A stretch of 64,000 bases of DNA from positions 186,001 through 250,000 of the forward strand of contig CAVUKI010000001.1 in the NCBI GenBank assembly GCA_963741995.1, in the 5' to 3' direction. This document shows positions 24,982 to 34,101 of this stretch, piece after piece. Below the pieces are notes generated by a model, which was given only the letters and a program-made list of their open reading frames with translations, was not told the origin of the DNA and searched no databases. The stretch is from Bog-473 sp963741995. Its GTDB lineage: Bacteria; Actinomycetota; Acidimicrobiia; Acidimicrobiales; RAAP-2. Every line of letters begins with the position of its first letter. Positions within the stretch are counted from its first letter, which is position 1. Position numbers and translations under genes: made by a program.

Positions 24982-26241
24982 CTAGTTGGCCGACGGCGCG
25001 GCGGCAAGGGGGGCCTTGAACCCCAGGAGGTCGCCGAGCGTCCCGCCGACCATGGCGGCGCGCTCGTCCTCGGGCACACCGGCGAACAGCTGCGCCATGA
25101 GCTGCTTGCTGCCACGGAACGTCCCTTCCGCGTGCGGGTAGTCGTTGCCCCAGACGATCGACGACAGGCCGGTGATGTGCCGGCAGGCGACCGCGACGGG
25201 GTCGTCCTGGAACGAGACGTGGAACTGGCGCTGCACGTACTCGCTCGGCATCAGCGGGTAGGGCCACTTCTCGTTCAGGCGGAAGAGCCTGGCGATCCCC
25301 CTCTGCTCGGCGGCGGGCACGCTGTCGTCCCAGACCCCGAGCCACCAGTCGGCGTCCTGGCCGATGCCGGTGATCCAGCACTTGTCCATGCTTCCGACCA
25401 GCGAAGCCAGCCAGTGCGCGTTGAACTCGATGAGTGCGAAGTGGAGGTCGGGATACCGCTCGGGGACACCGCCACCGATGAGCTCGCAGATGACCTGCTG
25501 GGGGACGATGGTGCTGTAGATCGCCTGCGTGATCATGCGCTTCGATGCAGACTTCTCCGTCACGGGTTGGTTGACCTCGGCGGCATTCTGCATGACGACC
25601 TTGAGGGTGGTCGACGTCGGGTCGTTGACCTTGATCCCCCCTGTTTGCGTATGGATGAACACGTGGACGCCGCTGGCTTGGGCGGCGGCCCAGACGGGGT
25701 CGAAGTCCCGGGAGTAGTAAGGCTTGGGTGGCGTCGCCGGCAGGAGGATGGCCCGGAACCCGAGCGCGGCGGCGCGCTCGATCTCGACGACCGCGTCATC
25801 GACGTCGGTCAGCGGAATGGGAGCTGTCGGTGCCAGCCGGGAGAAGTACGGCGCGAACCGCTCGACGATGTAGTCGTTGTAGACCCGGGCGTGGGCGATC
25901 GACAGCTCGTGGTCGTCGGAATAGAGGCCGAACAGCGACAGGTTCGGGTGCATGACCCCGACGTCGACGCCGTCGGCGTTGAGATCCTCGATGATGATTT
26001 CGGGGTCGCCCTCGGGCATCCGCCCACCGGTCTGCCGGTAGCGCGAGATCGTCCACCCCTCGAAGCCGGGCGTGTGCAGTCGGCGGAACTTGCTGGCGCC
26101 GCCCTCCACGAGCGGCTCGATCTCGAAGTCGTCCTCCCACACCCCCCGGTCCCGCAGGTTCTTCGGGAGGCGCGTCACGAAGAGGTCGGTGGGCTCCAGG
26201 ATGTGCCCGTCGGCGGAGATGACCAGTTGGTTCTCTGACAT
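24982..26241 (-). CDS. Amidohydrolase family protein (PF04909-like)
   Basis: Metal-dependent hydrolase or decarboxylase of 419 residues with the amidohydrolase-2 barrel: ISADGHILEPTDLF at the N-terminus (D-x-H metal motif), FIHTQTGG in the middle (H) and GNDYPHAEGTF at the C-terminal end (D-x-x-H). Members include 2-pyrone- and uracil-type decarboxylases. ATG at 26241. It is the first gene of a leftward run (amidohydrolase, SDR, ACAD) that starts at the TGTACCGACC site B and is divergent from the cyclase gene. A ring-opened or hydroxylated acid is a plausible substrate. Confidence 0.85.
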   Translation of the reverse strand: MSENQLVISADGHILEPTDLFVTRLPKNLRDRGVWEDDFEIEPLVEGGASKFRRLHTPGFEGWTISRYRQTGGRMPEGDPEIIIEDLNADGVDVGVMHPNLSLFGLYSDDHELSIAHARVYNDYIVERFAPYFSRLAPTAPIPLTDVDDAVVEIERAAALGFRAILLPATPPKPYYSRDFDPVWAAAQASGVHVFIHTQTGGIKVNDPTSTTLKVVMQNAAEVNQPVTEKSASKRMITQAIYSTIVPQQVICELIGGGVPERYPDLHFALIEFNAHWLASLVGSMDKCWITGIGQDADWWLGVWDDSVPAAEQRGIARLFRLNEKWPYPLMPSEYVQRQFHVSFQDDPVAVACRHITGLSSIVWGNDYPHAEGTFRGSKQLMAQLFAGVPEDERAAMVGGTLGDLLGFKAPLAAAPSAN

Positions 26242-26318
26242 GGTTGTGCCCTTCCTGCGCGGGGACGCAAGATCGATGACCGAGCGCGCGCGTACGCGGT
26301 ACTCTGACGACCAATTCT

Positions 26319-26337
26319 AGACCAACCGGTCGGTACA
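26319..26337 (-). promoter_or_regulatory. TGTACCGACC-type operator candidate (site B)
   Basis: On the minus strand this reads TGTACCGACCGGTTGGTCT, an imperfect palindrome centred on ACCGGT. It lies in the 150-base gap between the amidohydrolase and the divergent cyclase and shares its first 13 bases with site C. Confidence 0.6.
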
Positions 26338-26391
26338 GACAACGCCGGCGAGCCGGTGTCGCGGTGTGGGCGGCCAGAAGGAGATGAAGGG

Positions 26392-27450
26392 ATGAGCAAG
26401 CGGTGGAAGCAGCGCCCGCCGGGCTCGACATGGGGCGACTGGGGCGACGACGACGAGCTCGGGCGCATCAATCTGCTCACGCCGGAGAAAGTGCTCCAGG
26501 GTGTGCGGGAGGTCGAGGCGGGCATCAGCTTCTGCCTCAGCCTGCCCCTCGACTATCCCGGCGGGACGGCTCTGAACCAGCGGCGTCACCCGCCGGTGAT
26601 CTCGCCGACCGAGGACATGGACGGCAACGCCGACACCTTCTACAACATTGCGATGAGCTCCATGGACAAGTTCGGCGACCCCAAGTACGTGGACGTCTGG
26701 GCGGACGACGTGGTGACGCTCTCGCTCCAGTACTCGACGCAGTGGGACTCGTTGGCTCACGTCGGTGCCGAATTCGACGCCGACGGCGACGGCGTGGAGG
26801 AGGCGGTCTACTACAACGGCTACCGCGCCGGCGAGGACCTCGTCGGGCCGAAGCCCGATGCCGCGGGCGACGGCGCGGGGCATCGCTGTTTCGCCCGTCA
26901 CCTCGGCCTGGAGCACATGGCGGCCGCCGGGGTGCAGGGCCGGGGCGTCCTGGTCGACCTGGCCCACCACCTGGGCCACGACTGGCGTGGCGTCGACCGC
27001 AAGACCCTGCAGGAGATCATGGCGGCCGACAACGTGGTCGTCGAGCCGGGCGACATGCTGCTGCTCCACACCGGGTTCGCCACCGAGATCCTGCGCTGGG
27101 AACGCAACCCCGATCCCGTGAAGATCCACACGCTCTGCTCGTACCTCGATGCCCGCGACGAGTCGCTGCTGGAATGGATCGCCGAGTCGCAGATCTCGGC
27201 GCTGGTGGCGGACAACTACGCCGTGGAGGGTTTGCTGGGCAAGGACCGCGACGACAGCCGGCATTCCTTCCTTCCCATCCACAACCTCTGCCTCTTCAAG
27301 CTCGGCGTGCCGCTCGGTGAGATGTGGTACCTGCACGAGTTGGCGGCGTGGCTGCGCGAGCACAACCGGAGCCGGTTCCTCCTCACGGCGCCGCCGCTCC
27401 GGCTCCCCGGGATTGTGGGCTCTCCGCTGACGCCGGTGGCGACAGTCTGA
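26392..27450 (+). CDS. Putative cyclase (PF04199 family)
   Basis: Protein of 352 residues from the ATG at 26392 (a GAAGGAG lies just upstream). It belongs to the cyclase/kynurenine-formamidase-like metal hydrolase family: SLPLDYPGGTALNQRR, the QWDSLAHVGAEF segment (metal-ligand region; the family's HGTHxDxPxH is replaced by this form in this long subfamily), and the central GRGVLVDLAHHLGHDW with a DMLLLHTGF strand. Members hydrolyse amides, lactones or cyclic compounds. Divergent from the amidohydrolase across site B, and convergent with the Baeyer-Villiger monooxygenase with a 19-base gap. Confidence 0.8.
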   Translation: MSKRWKQRPPGSTWGDWGDDDELGRINLLTPEKVLQGVREVEAGISFCLSLPLDYPGGTALNQRRHPPVISPTEDMDGNADTFYNIAMSSMDKFGDPKYVDVWADDVVTLSLQYSTQWDSLAHVGAEFDADGDGVEEAVYYNGYRAGEDLVGPKPDAAGDGAGHRCFARHLGLEHMAAAGVQGRGVLVDLAHHLGHDWRGVDRKTLQEIMAADNVVVEPGDMLLLHTGFATEILRWERNPDPVKIHTLCSYLDARDESLLEWIAESQISALVADNYAVEGLLGKDRDDSRHSFLPIHNLCLFKLGVPLGEMWYLHELAAWLREHNRSRFLLTAPPLRLPGIVGSPLTPVATV

Positions 27451-27469
27451 GCTGCGTCGCCGAGGAGGG

Positions 27470-29131
27470 TCAGGCCCCCGGACCGGGGCGCTCGGCGCAC
27501 CCCGAGAAGGTGAAGGCCTCGTAGTCGGTCTCCTTCACCGTGGCGATGTCCGCCAGCAGCTTCGGTCGGCCGGCTGAGTTCAGCAGGTACTTGCGGGGCT
27601 TTCCGGGGATGTTCGTCCCGAAGTAGTAGCTGCTTTCGCCAAAGGCGGGGGCCTTGGTCGCCCAGCGGTCCACCATGGCGGTCCACTTCTTCTCTGCCGC
27701 CTCGTCGACCTCAATGACGTCGCAGCCGGACGCCCGCAGACGCAGCAGGGTGTCGGTGACGAACTCCACCTGGTCGCCGTTGTAGCGGGGGTTGTTGCCG
27801 GCGGCGGCATGGGGCCCACCGGGGAAGTAGAAGTTGGGGAACCCGGTGGTCTGAATCCCGAGGAACGTCTTGGGACCATCGGCCCAGTGGTCCACGAGCG
27901 CACGGCCGCCCCGCCCCCGGATGCCCATACGCGCCAGCGCTCCGGTGCCGAAGTCGAAGCCGGTGGCCCAGACGATCATGTCGAATTCCCGGTGGGTGTC
28001 GGTGGTCTCGATGCCCTCGGCGGTGAGCCGGACCATGGGTGTTGCCTGCAGATCGACCAGCTCCACGTGGGCCTGGTTGTAGACCTCGAAGTAGGCGGTG
28101 ACGAAGGGCGGGCGCTTCTCACCGAACCGGTGATCCTTGGGGATCAGCTTGTCGGCCGTCTCGGGGTCCTCGACGATGCCCCGGATCTTGTCGGCGAGGA
28201 AGTCACACCACGCCGCGTTGGCATCGCCGTCGAACATCACGTCGCTGTAGTTGCTGGTGAGCTTCGAGAAGCCGCGGCTCCTCCACATCTCCTCGAAGAA
28301 CGCGGCGCGCTCCTCCTCCGAGTCGTCGAAGGCGGCACCTTCGTGCGGGGCGTGGAGGAATCCACTCGGTGAGGTGTTCAGCGTGGCGCGGATCGACTCG
28401 AAGTCCTTCCGGAGCTGCACCTGCTCGTCGGGCGTGATGGGCGCGTTGTTCAGCGGCGTGCACCAGTTGGGCGAGCGCTGCAGGACCGTCAGAGAGGCTG
28501 CCGTCTCGGCGATGACCGGGATGATCTGCACCCCGCTCGACCCGGTGCCGACGACGGCGACCCGTTTGCCGGTGAAGTCGACGGGTGCGGCCGGCCACAG
28601 TCCCGTGTGGTACGACTCGCCTTCGAATTCCTCCCGGCCGGGCACGTCGGGGAAGTACGGGATGGAGAGGACACCGGTGGCGGCGATGAAGTGGTGCGCC
28701 CGGATGACGGTGCCGGTGTCGTCGGTCACCGCCCACAGCGCGGTCCGCTCGTCGAACTCGGCCGATGTGACGCGGGCGCCGAAGCGCATGTGGCGCCGGA
28801 GGTCGAACCGGTCCACCACGTGGTTCAAGTAGCGCTCTATCTCCGGCTGTTCGGCGAAGTGCTCCCGCCACTCCCAATCTTCGAACAGCTCTCGGGAGAA
28901 GAGGTAGGCGTAGGTGTAGCTCTCCGAGTCGAAGCGCGCCCCCGGGTAGCGATTCCAGTACCAGGTGCCGCCGACACCGTGGCCCGCCTCGAGCAACTGC
29001 ACGGAGAAGCCCGCTTGCCGCGCCAGGTAGAGCTGGTAGATACCGGTGATGCCCCCACCGACAACGAGGACGTCGACGTCGGCTGCGGGCCGGCTCGTCG
29101 TCTGTTCAGATGCGGCTTCGGGGGATGTCAT
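27470..29131 (-). CDS. Baeyer-Villiger monooxygenase (type I flavin monooxygenase)
   Basis: FAD/NADPH enzyme of 553 residues. It inserts one oxygen atom next to a ketone, giving an ester or lactone. The FAD motif GGGITG is at about residues 24-29, followed by GVGGTWYWNRYPGARFD; the type I fingerprint FxGxxxHxxxWP is present in FEGESYHTGLWP, and the NADPH motif is GTGSSGVQ. Start ATG at 29131; the in-frame extension to 29278 overlaps the promoter and is rejected. With the SDR genes (ketone makers) and esterase-like neighbours, a ketone-to-lactone step in ring opening is likely. The gene starts at site C. Confidence 0.93.
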   Translation of the reverse strand: MTSPEAASEQTTSRPAADVDVLVVGGGITGIYQLYLARQAGFSVQLLEAGHGVGGTWYWNRYPGARFDSESYTYAYLFSRELFEDWEWREHFAEQPEIERYLNHVVDRFDLRRHMRFGARVTSAEFDERTALWAVTDDTGTVIRAHHFIAATGVLSIPYFPDVPGREEFEGESYHTGLWPAAPVDFTGKRVAVVGTGSSGVQIIPVIAETAASLTVLQRSPNWCTPLNNAPITPDEQVQLRKDFESIRATLNTSPSGFLHAPHEGAAFDDSEEERAAFFEEMWRSRGFSKLTSNYSDVMFDGDANAAWCDFLADKIRGIVEDPETADKLIPKDHRFGEKRPPFVTAYFEVYNQAHVELVDLQATPMVRLTAEGIETTDTHREFDMIVWATGFDFGTGALARMGIRGRGGRALVDHWADGPKTFLGIQTTGFPNFYFPGGPHAAAGNNPRYNGDQVEFVTDTLLRLRASGCDVIEVDEAAEKKWTAMVDRWATKAPAFGESSYYFGTNIPGKPRKYLLNSAGRPKLLADIATVKETDYEAFTFSGCAERPGPGA

Positions 29132-29213
29132 GAGCCTCCGCGAAAATGAGCCGGTCACGGGCGCGTACGGCCCACGGGCATACACAGTGTGCGCCGGCGC
29201 CCACCATACGGAT

Positions 29214-29231
29214 TGTACCGACCGGTTAGTA
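29214..29231 (+). promoter_or_regulatory. TGTACCGACC-type operator candidate (site C)
   Basis: TGTACCGACCGGTTAGTA is an imperfect palindrome centred on ACCGGT in the 194-base gap between the monooxygenase and the divergent SDR operon. It shares 13 bases with site B and 10 with site A. Confidence 0.6.
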
Positions 29232-29325
29232 TATCTTGTCGATTGTGCCTGTCTCGGGCACGAGGAGGCTCGGCACATGGCAGTCCTGACGACGGGAGAC
29301 CCGGGCGCCGAGGACGGCGCGCGTC

Positions 29326-30096
29326 ATGGGTGATGCCGGTGCACGCAGCGGGCCACGGGTGGCGATCGTCACCGGCGGCGCCTCCGGCATCGGGCTCGCC
29401 ATCAGCGAACGGCTGGCCGCCGACGGCATGGCAGTCGCAGTGTTCGACCGCGAGGGCGACGCCGCCGAGCAGGCCGCCGGCAAGATCACCGCGGCAGGAG
29501 ACCGGGCGCTGGGCGTGACGGTCGATGTGACCGACCGCGCGCAGATCGACGCGGGAGTGGCGCAGGTCCGCCTCGAGCTCGGCCCGCCGACGGTCCTGGT
29601 CAACAACGCCGGCGTCCACGGCGTCGATGCCTTCCTGAAGATCTCGCCCGAGAAATGGCAGCGCCTCCTCGATGTGAACCTCACCGGGACGTTCAACTGC
29701 TGCCAGGCGGTGGTGCCCGACATGGTGGAGGATGGCTGGGGTCGCATTGTGAACATCTCCTCGTCCAGCGCGCACAGCGGGCAGCAGTTCATGACGCACT
29801 ACGTCGCGGCCAAGGCGGGCGTGATCGGTTTCACGAAGTCACTCGCCCTCGAGCTCGGGCCGAAGGGGATCACCGTCAATACGATCCCGCCCGGCTTCAT
29901 CGACACCCCGATGCTGCGCCGCCAGGAGAGCAAGGGTCTGCTCGGCGAGGGAGTCGAACACCACGCTGCGTTGACGCCGGTGCGACGGATCGGTCGCCCG
30001 GAGGACATCGCAGCGATGTGCGCCTTTCTCGTGCGTGACGAAGCGAGCTATATCACCGGCCAGGTCCTGGGAGTCAACGGTGGCCGCAACACCTGA
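29326..30096 (+). CDS. Short-chain dehydrogenase/reductase (SDR)
   Basis: Classical SDR of 256 residues. GGASGIG near residue 18, NNAG, THYVAAKAGV (YxxxK), PGFIDTPM, and TGQVLGVNGGRNT at the end. ATG at 29326. It is first in a rightward operon of SDR, CMD-like protein, Rieske oxygenase, NTF2-like protein and P450. Its 3' end overlaps the CMD gene by 17 bases. It resembles the SDR at 38223-38969 in the region VTVNTIPP-x-DTPM, so the two are likely paralogues. It probably oxidises an alcohol produced by the P450 or Rieske step. Confidence 0.9.
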   Translation: MGDAGARSGPRVAIVTGGASGIGLAISERLAADGMAVAVFDREGDAAEQAAGKITAAGDRALGVTVDVTDRAQIDAGVAQVRLELGPPTVLVNNAGVHGVDAFLKISPEKWQRLLDVNLTGTFNCCQAVVPDMVEDGWGRIVNISSSSAHSGQQFMTHYVAAKAGVIGFTKSLALELGPKGITVNTIPPGFIDTPMLRRQESKGLLGEGVEHHAALTPVRRIGRPEDIAAMCAFLVRDEASYITGQVLGVNGGRNT

Positions 30097-30661
30097 GTCC
30101 CCGCGCCTGGCGCCGCTGGCACCGAAGGAATGGTCCAAGGCGGCCGGCGAGTCGCTGGCCCCGCTGCTGCCGCCGACCGGGCGGCCCAAGGGCGGGAACG
30201 GCCCGAAAGGTCTCAATGCATTGGGCGTGCTGGCCCGGTACCCGGAGCTTGCGCTCGCCTACAACACCTTCAGCGGCCAGATCATGTACGGGTCGACGCT
30301 GACACCACGCCACCGCGAGCTGCTCGTACTGCGGGTGGCCGCCCGACGCGACTCCGAGTACGAGTGGCGGCAGCACGTCGCCAGCGCCGGGGACAACGGC
30401 GTCGACCCGGAGGAGGTCGCGCGCGTCGCGGTCGGGACGGACGCTCCCGAATGGTCCGACCTGGAGCGGGCACTCCTGCGCGCCGTCGACGAGCTTTTGG
30501 GCGACGCGCTCATCGGCGAGGAGACGTGGTCGACGCTGGCGGCCGTCCTCGACGATCGCCAGTTGATGGACGTCGTCTTCACCGTCGGTGCCTACGACGT
30601 CCTGGCCATGGTGCTCCGCACGTTCGGGGTGCCCTTGGACGACGACCTGAAGCAGTCATGA
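30080..30661 (+). CDS. Carboxymuconolactone decarboxylase-like (AhpD-fold) protein
   Basis: Helical protein of 193 residues, GTG at 30080 with a GGGAG upstream. The core is HRELLVLRVAARRDSEYEWRQHV, the CMD segment with Glu and His but without the C-x2-C of AhpD peroxidases, so it is a decarboxylase-type or unassigned member. The stop overlaps the Rieske gene start as ATGA. A paralogue lies at 44189-44815. Such proteins often accompany aromatic or alicyclic degradation genes, but the reaction is not known. Confidence 0.85.
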   Translation: MAATPESPRLAPLAPKEWSKAAGESLAPLLPPTGRPKGGNGPKGLNALGVLARYPELALAYNTFSGQIMYGSTLTPRHRELLVLRVAARRDSEYEWRQHVASAGDNGVDPEEVARVAVGTDAPEWSDLERALLRAVDELLGDALIGEETWSTLAAVLDDRQLMDVVFTVGAYDVLAMVLRTFGVPLDDDLKQS

Positions 30662-31992
30662 ACGTCCCCTATCGGGTCGAGGTCCCCGACCGCATCCCCA
30701 AGGAGCGCTACTACGACGCCGACTTCTACCAAATGGAGGCCGAGCTGCTCTGGCCCCGGGTCTGGCAGATGGCCTGTCGGCTCGAAGAGATCCCGAGCGT
30801 CGGTGACTTCGTCGAGTACGAGATCTTGGACCAGTCCGTCGTCGTGGTGCGCACCGAGATCGACGAGGTCAGGGCCTTCCAGAACTCGTGCCGGCACCGC
30901 GGGGTCAAGGTCATCGAGGGCCGGGGCCGCCTCAAGTCCGGCTTCACCTGCCCCTTTCACGGCTGGTGCTACGGCCTCGACGGCCAGAACACCTTCGTCT
31001 CGAGGGCCAAGTCCTTCTCAGAGCACAACCTCGAGGCAGGAGCGATCGACCTGGTGCCGGTGCGCTGTGAGCTCTGGGGCGGCTGTGCGTGGATCAACCT
31101 CTCGGCCGACGCCCCGCCGCTGCGCACCTGCTTGGAGCCCGCCGCCTCCATCCTCGACGCCTGGCAGGTCGAGGCCATGCGCACTGAGTGGTGGGAGTCC
31201 TTCATCCTCCCGGTCAACTGGAAGCTGGCCCAAGAGGCCTTCTTGGAGCAATACCACGTGATCGAGACCCACCCCGAGCTGGTCATCCCCAAGCGCTACG
31301 CCCCCAAAGACCCCGCCGCCTTCGATCCCGAGGTCTTCATCGACGCGGAGCTGCACTACCTCGAGGTCATGAGCGAGGGCATGGGGGGCATGGTTCACGC
31401 CAACGACGTGGCCATCGCACAGCGCCAGCGCACCATCACCTTGTCCAAGGACCCCCAAGAAGCCATGGAGAGCTGGCACCACAACCTCAACGAGGCAGTG
31501 GTGGAGTGGCACCGAGCACGCGGAGCTGTCATCCCCGACCTCAACGAGCTCGAGGCAGCGGGCATCGGCGAGACGATGTACTACTGCTTCCCCCACTACT
31601 TCGTCCTCCCCATGTATTCGAGTGCGAGCTCCTATCGCTTCCGGCCCCTTGGGCCCGAAGAAACCCTCATGGAGATCTGGTCGCTCACCCGCTACCCGGC
31701 GGACCAAGAGCCTCCGCCACCGACCCCACCACAACCCAGAGCCTTTGACGACGAGCGCATCCCGCCCATCCCCACCCAGGACTTCTCCAACCTGCCTCGC
31801 CAACAAAAGGGCCTCCACAACAAAGGGTTCGAGTACATGCGCCTCTCGGAAGGCATCGAAGGCGGCATCGCGAACTTCGAACGCACCCTCGACGGCTTCT
31901 TGGCCGGCCTGCCCTACGACCGGCTCGAGCCCGCCCTGCGTGCGGTGAACGTGAACCCCCTCGAGCAATCCGTGGCCGATCTCGGGTTCTGA
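30658..31992 (+). CDS. Rieske aromatic ring-hydroxylating oxygenase, alpha subunit
   Basis: Non-heme iron oxygenase of 444 residues. The Rieske [2Fe-2S] ligands are C78-R-H80 and C98-PF-H101. The mononuclear iron site appears in EQYHVIETHP (H-x4-H). The protein ends with a C-terminal domain typical of alpha subunits. Electrons must come from a reductase and ferredoxin elsewhere, since none is adjacent. There is no beta subunit gene, but the next gene encodes an NTF2-like protein of 141 residues, the fold of such beta subunits, which could be its partner. ATG at 30658 is coupled to the CMD gene. It would hydroxylate a ring or remove an alkyl group. Confidence 0.92.
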   Translation: MNVPYRVEVPDRIPKERYYDADFYQMEAELLWPRVWQMACRLEEIPSVGDFVEYEILDQSVVVVRTEIDEVRAFQNSCRHRGVKVIEGRGRLKSGFTCPFHGWCYGLDGQNTFVSRAKSFSEHNLEAGAIDLVPVRCELWGGCAWINLSADAPPLRTCLEPAASILDAWQVEAMRTEWWESFILPVNWKLAQEAFLEQYHVIETHPELVIPKRYAPKDPAAFDPEVFIDAELHYLEVMSEGMGGMVHANDVAIAQRQRTITLSKDPQEAMESWHHNLNEAVVEWHRARGAVIPDLNELEAAGIGETMYYCFPHYFVLPMYSSASSYRFRPLGPEETLMEIWSLTRYPADQEPPPPTPPQPRAFDDERIPPIPTQDFSNLPRQQKGLHNKGFEYMRLSEGIEGGIANFERTLDGFLAGLPYDRLEPALRAVNVNPLEQSVADLGF

Positions 31993-32009
31993 GGAGACGA
32001 GGTGGAGCC

Positions 32010-32435
32010 GTGAGCACGACAACGTTTGCCGAGGTGTCCGAGGGGGTGCGGGCCGCCCTGGCGGTCTACACGCAGGCATTGGACGACGGCCGGACCGAAG
32101 ACGTCGTTGCCACTTTCTGTCCCGACGGTGTCTGTGACATCCCGGGAATGGGCACGCACTCCGGGCACGACGCCCTCCGTCAGGCGTACACGAAGTGGGC
32201 ACCGAGGCGACCGCAACGGCACCTTGTCCTCAACACCGTCATTGAGACCTGGTCCGAAGACGAGGCCACCGCTGTCAGCGATGTCGTCTTCATCCTCATG
32301 GGTGAAGCAGGCTGGGACATCAGGCTCGTAGGTCGCTACAACGATGTGCTCCACCGTGACGGTGCATCGTGGCGATTCCATCACCGTGCGGCCACATTCG
32401 TGACCGAACCGCCGCCACGCAAGGAGACACTATGA
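32010..32435 (+). CDS. NTF2/SnoaL-like protein
   Basis: Protein of 141 residues, GTG at 32010. The pattern of an N-terminal helix, a short TFCPDGVCDIPGMG segment, and long strands with RLVGRYNDVLHRDGASWRFHHR matches the cone-shaped SnoaL/NTF2 fold, shared by polyketide cyclases, ketosteroid isomerases and dioxygenase small subunits. It lies between the Rieske alpha subunit and the P450, and its stop overlaps the P450 start as ATGA. It may be a small subunit of the oxygenase, or an isomerase or hydratase acting on a ring product. Confidence 0.75.
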   Translation: MSTTTFAEVSEGVRAALAVYTQALDDGRTEDVVATFCPDGVCDIPGMGTHSGHDALRQAYTKWAPRRPQRHLVLNTVIETWSEDEATAVSDVVFILMGEAGWDIRLVGRYNDVLHRDGASWRFHHRAATFVTEPPPRKETL

Positions 32436-33727
32436 CCGACGCCATCGACTACATCGCCCTGGACTTCTTCCGCGGTACGGAGACCGTGGCCGATCCCTAT
32501 CCGTACTTCGACTGGCTGCGTGACCAGTGTCCAGTCAGCCGGGAGCCTGAACACGGTGTGTACATGGTCACCGGGTACGAGGAAGCCTTTGCGGTCTATA
32601 CGGACCCCGACACCTTCTCGTCGTGCAACTCCGTCACCGGCCCGTTCCCCGGGTTTCCCGTCCCGCTCGAGGGCCGGGACAACGTGAACGAGTTGATTGC
32701 GCAGTACCGCGCCGAGCTGCCGTTCAGTGACCAGATCATCACCATGGACCCGCCCGAGCACTACGACCACCGCCATCTCCTCATGCGGCAGCTCACGCCG
32801 AAACGGCTCAAGGAGAACGAGGATTTCGTGTGGCGGCTGGCCGATCGTCAGATCGACGAGCTCATGGGGGGCGGCGAGGCTGAGCTCATGACGGGATACG
32901 CCAATCCCTTCGCCATGTTCGTGATTGCCGATCTGCTCGGTGTCCCGGAGTCCGACCACGAGGAGTTCCGCACCGCCCTGTCCCGGCAGAACCGGGGCGG
33001 GGGCGTGGGCAGCACGAGGTCCGAAATGCCACCCAACCCACTGGAGTGGCTCTACGACCGGTTCAGCCGCTACATCGAAGACCGCCGCCGCGAGCCGCGC
33101 GACGACGTCCTCACGGCCCTCGCCACCACCAGGTTCCCGAATGGCGAGCTCCCGGAGGTGATCGACGTGGTCCGCGTGGCCACCAACGTCTTCGCGGCCG
33201 GTCAGGAGACCACCGTCCGCCTGCTGGGCACCGCCCTGCAGCTGATCGGGGACCGCCCGGACCTGCAGCAACTCCTCCGGGAGCGGCGCGATCTCATCCC
33301 GAACTTCGTCGAGGAGACGCTCCGCATGGAGGCCCCGGTGAAGGGTGACTTCCGCCTGGCGCGTTGCCCGGCGACCGTCGGCGGGGTCGACATTCCGGCC
33401 GGCGTCACCCTCATGGTCCTGAACGGCGCCGCCAACCGCGATCCGCGCCGGTTCTCGGACCCGAACGAGTTCCGCATCGAGCGGGACAATGCGCGCGAGC
33501 ACCTCGCTTTCGGTCGCGGCGTGCACAGCTGTCCGGGCGGCCCGCTCGCCCGGCTGGAGACCAGGGTGAGCATTGAGCGACTGCTCGACCGTACGACGAA
33601 CATCGGGATCTCCGAGGAATACCACGGACCCCCCGACGCCCGCCGTTACGACTACATGCCGACCTATATTCTCCGGGGCTTGACCCGGCTCCACCTGGAG
33701 CTCACACCCGCCGAGGCGGCGTCGTGA
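32432..33727 (+). CDS. Cytochrome P450 (first copy)
   Basis: Heme-thiolate monooxygenase of 431 residues, ATG at 32432. Key sites: the oxygen-binding I helix AGQETT (about 256-261), the ExxR pair in EETLR (about 293-297), and the heme loop FGRGVHSCPGG with the Cys ligand at about 367. There is no membrane anchor. It is clearly similar to the P450 at 38966-40246, including PYPYFDWLRDQCPV and SSCNSVTGPF. The gene is coupled to the NTF2-like gene and followed by a small ABM protein. Ferredoxin and reductase are not in the window, so it must use partners encoded elsewhere. Confidence 0.93.
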   Translation: MTDAIDYIALDFFRGTETVADPYPYFDWLRDQCPVSREPEHGVYMVTGYEEAFAVYTDPDTFSSCNSVTGPFPGFPVPLEGRDNVNELIAQYRAELPFSDQIITMDPPEHYDHRHLLMRQLTPKRLKENEDFVWRLADRQIDELMGGGEAELMTGYANPFAMFVIADLLGVPESDHEEFRTALSRQNRGGGVGSTRSEMPPNPLEWLYDRFSRYIEDRRREPRDDVLTALATTRFPNGELPEVIDVVRVATNVFAAGQETTVRLLGTALQLIGDRPDLQQLLRERRDLIPNFVEETLRMEAPVKGDFRLARCPATVGGVDIPAGVTLMVLNGAANRDPRRFSDPNEFRIERDNAREHLAFGRGVHSCPGGPLARLETRVSIERLLDRTTNIGISEEYHGPPDARRYDYMPTYILRGLTRLHLELTPAEAAS

Positions 33728-33767
33728 TGGCAAGAGCGCGCAGGATCGGGGAGCGGGGGAGCATCAG

Positions 33768-34085
33768 GTGATCTTCAATGTGGTAAAGCAGCCCGTGCGC
33801 GCCAAGTACGCCGACGAGTTCCCGTCGCTGATCGCGGACTACATCGCCGCATCACGGGCCGAGCCCGGCAACCTCTTCTTCGACTGGTGCCGGAGCGCCG
33901 ACGACCCCAACCTCTGGTTCCTGATCGAGGGATTCCGGGATGCCGAGGCGGGAGAGGCGCACGTCGCCTCCGAGCATTTCAAAGCGGCGATGTCGGAGAT
34001 GCCGCGCCTTCTCGCTGCCGCCCCCGAAATCATCCACGTCGAGACGACCGGTGACGGCTGGGGCAGCGTGCGCGAGGGTTCTTGA
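33768..34085 (+). CDS. ABM-domain small monooxygenase-like protein
   Basis: Protein of 105 residues, GTG at 33768, 40 bases after the P450 gene. It has a ferredoxin-like fold of the antibiotic biosynthesis monooxygenase type: an N-terminal strand with KQPVRAKY, then FPSLIADYIAASRAEPGNLFFDW (about 18-40), and HVASEHFKAAM with a His that is common at the dimer site. Small members act as quinol monooxygenases or have no known reaction. It closes the operon that begins at 29326. Confidence 0.7.
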   Translation: MIFNVVKQPVRAKYADEFPSLIADYIAASRAEPGNLFFDWCRSADDPNLWFLIEGFRDAEAGEAHVASEHFKAAMSEMPRLLAAAPEIIHVETTGDGWGSVREGS

Positions 34086-34101
34086 GTCCGAGCAGCCCGA
34101 G

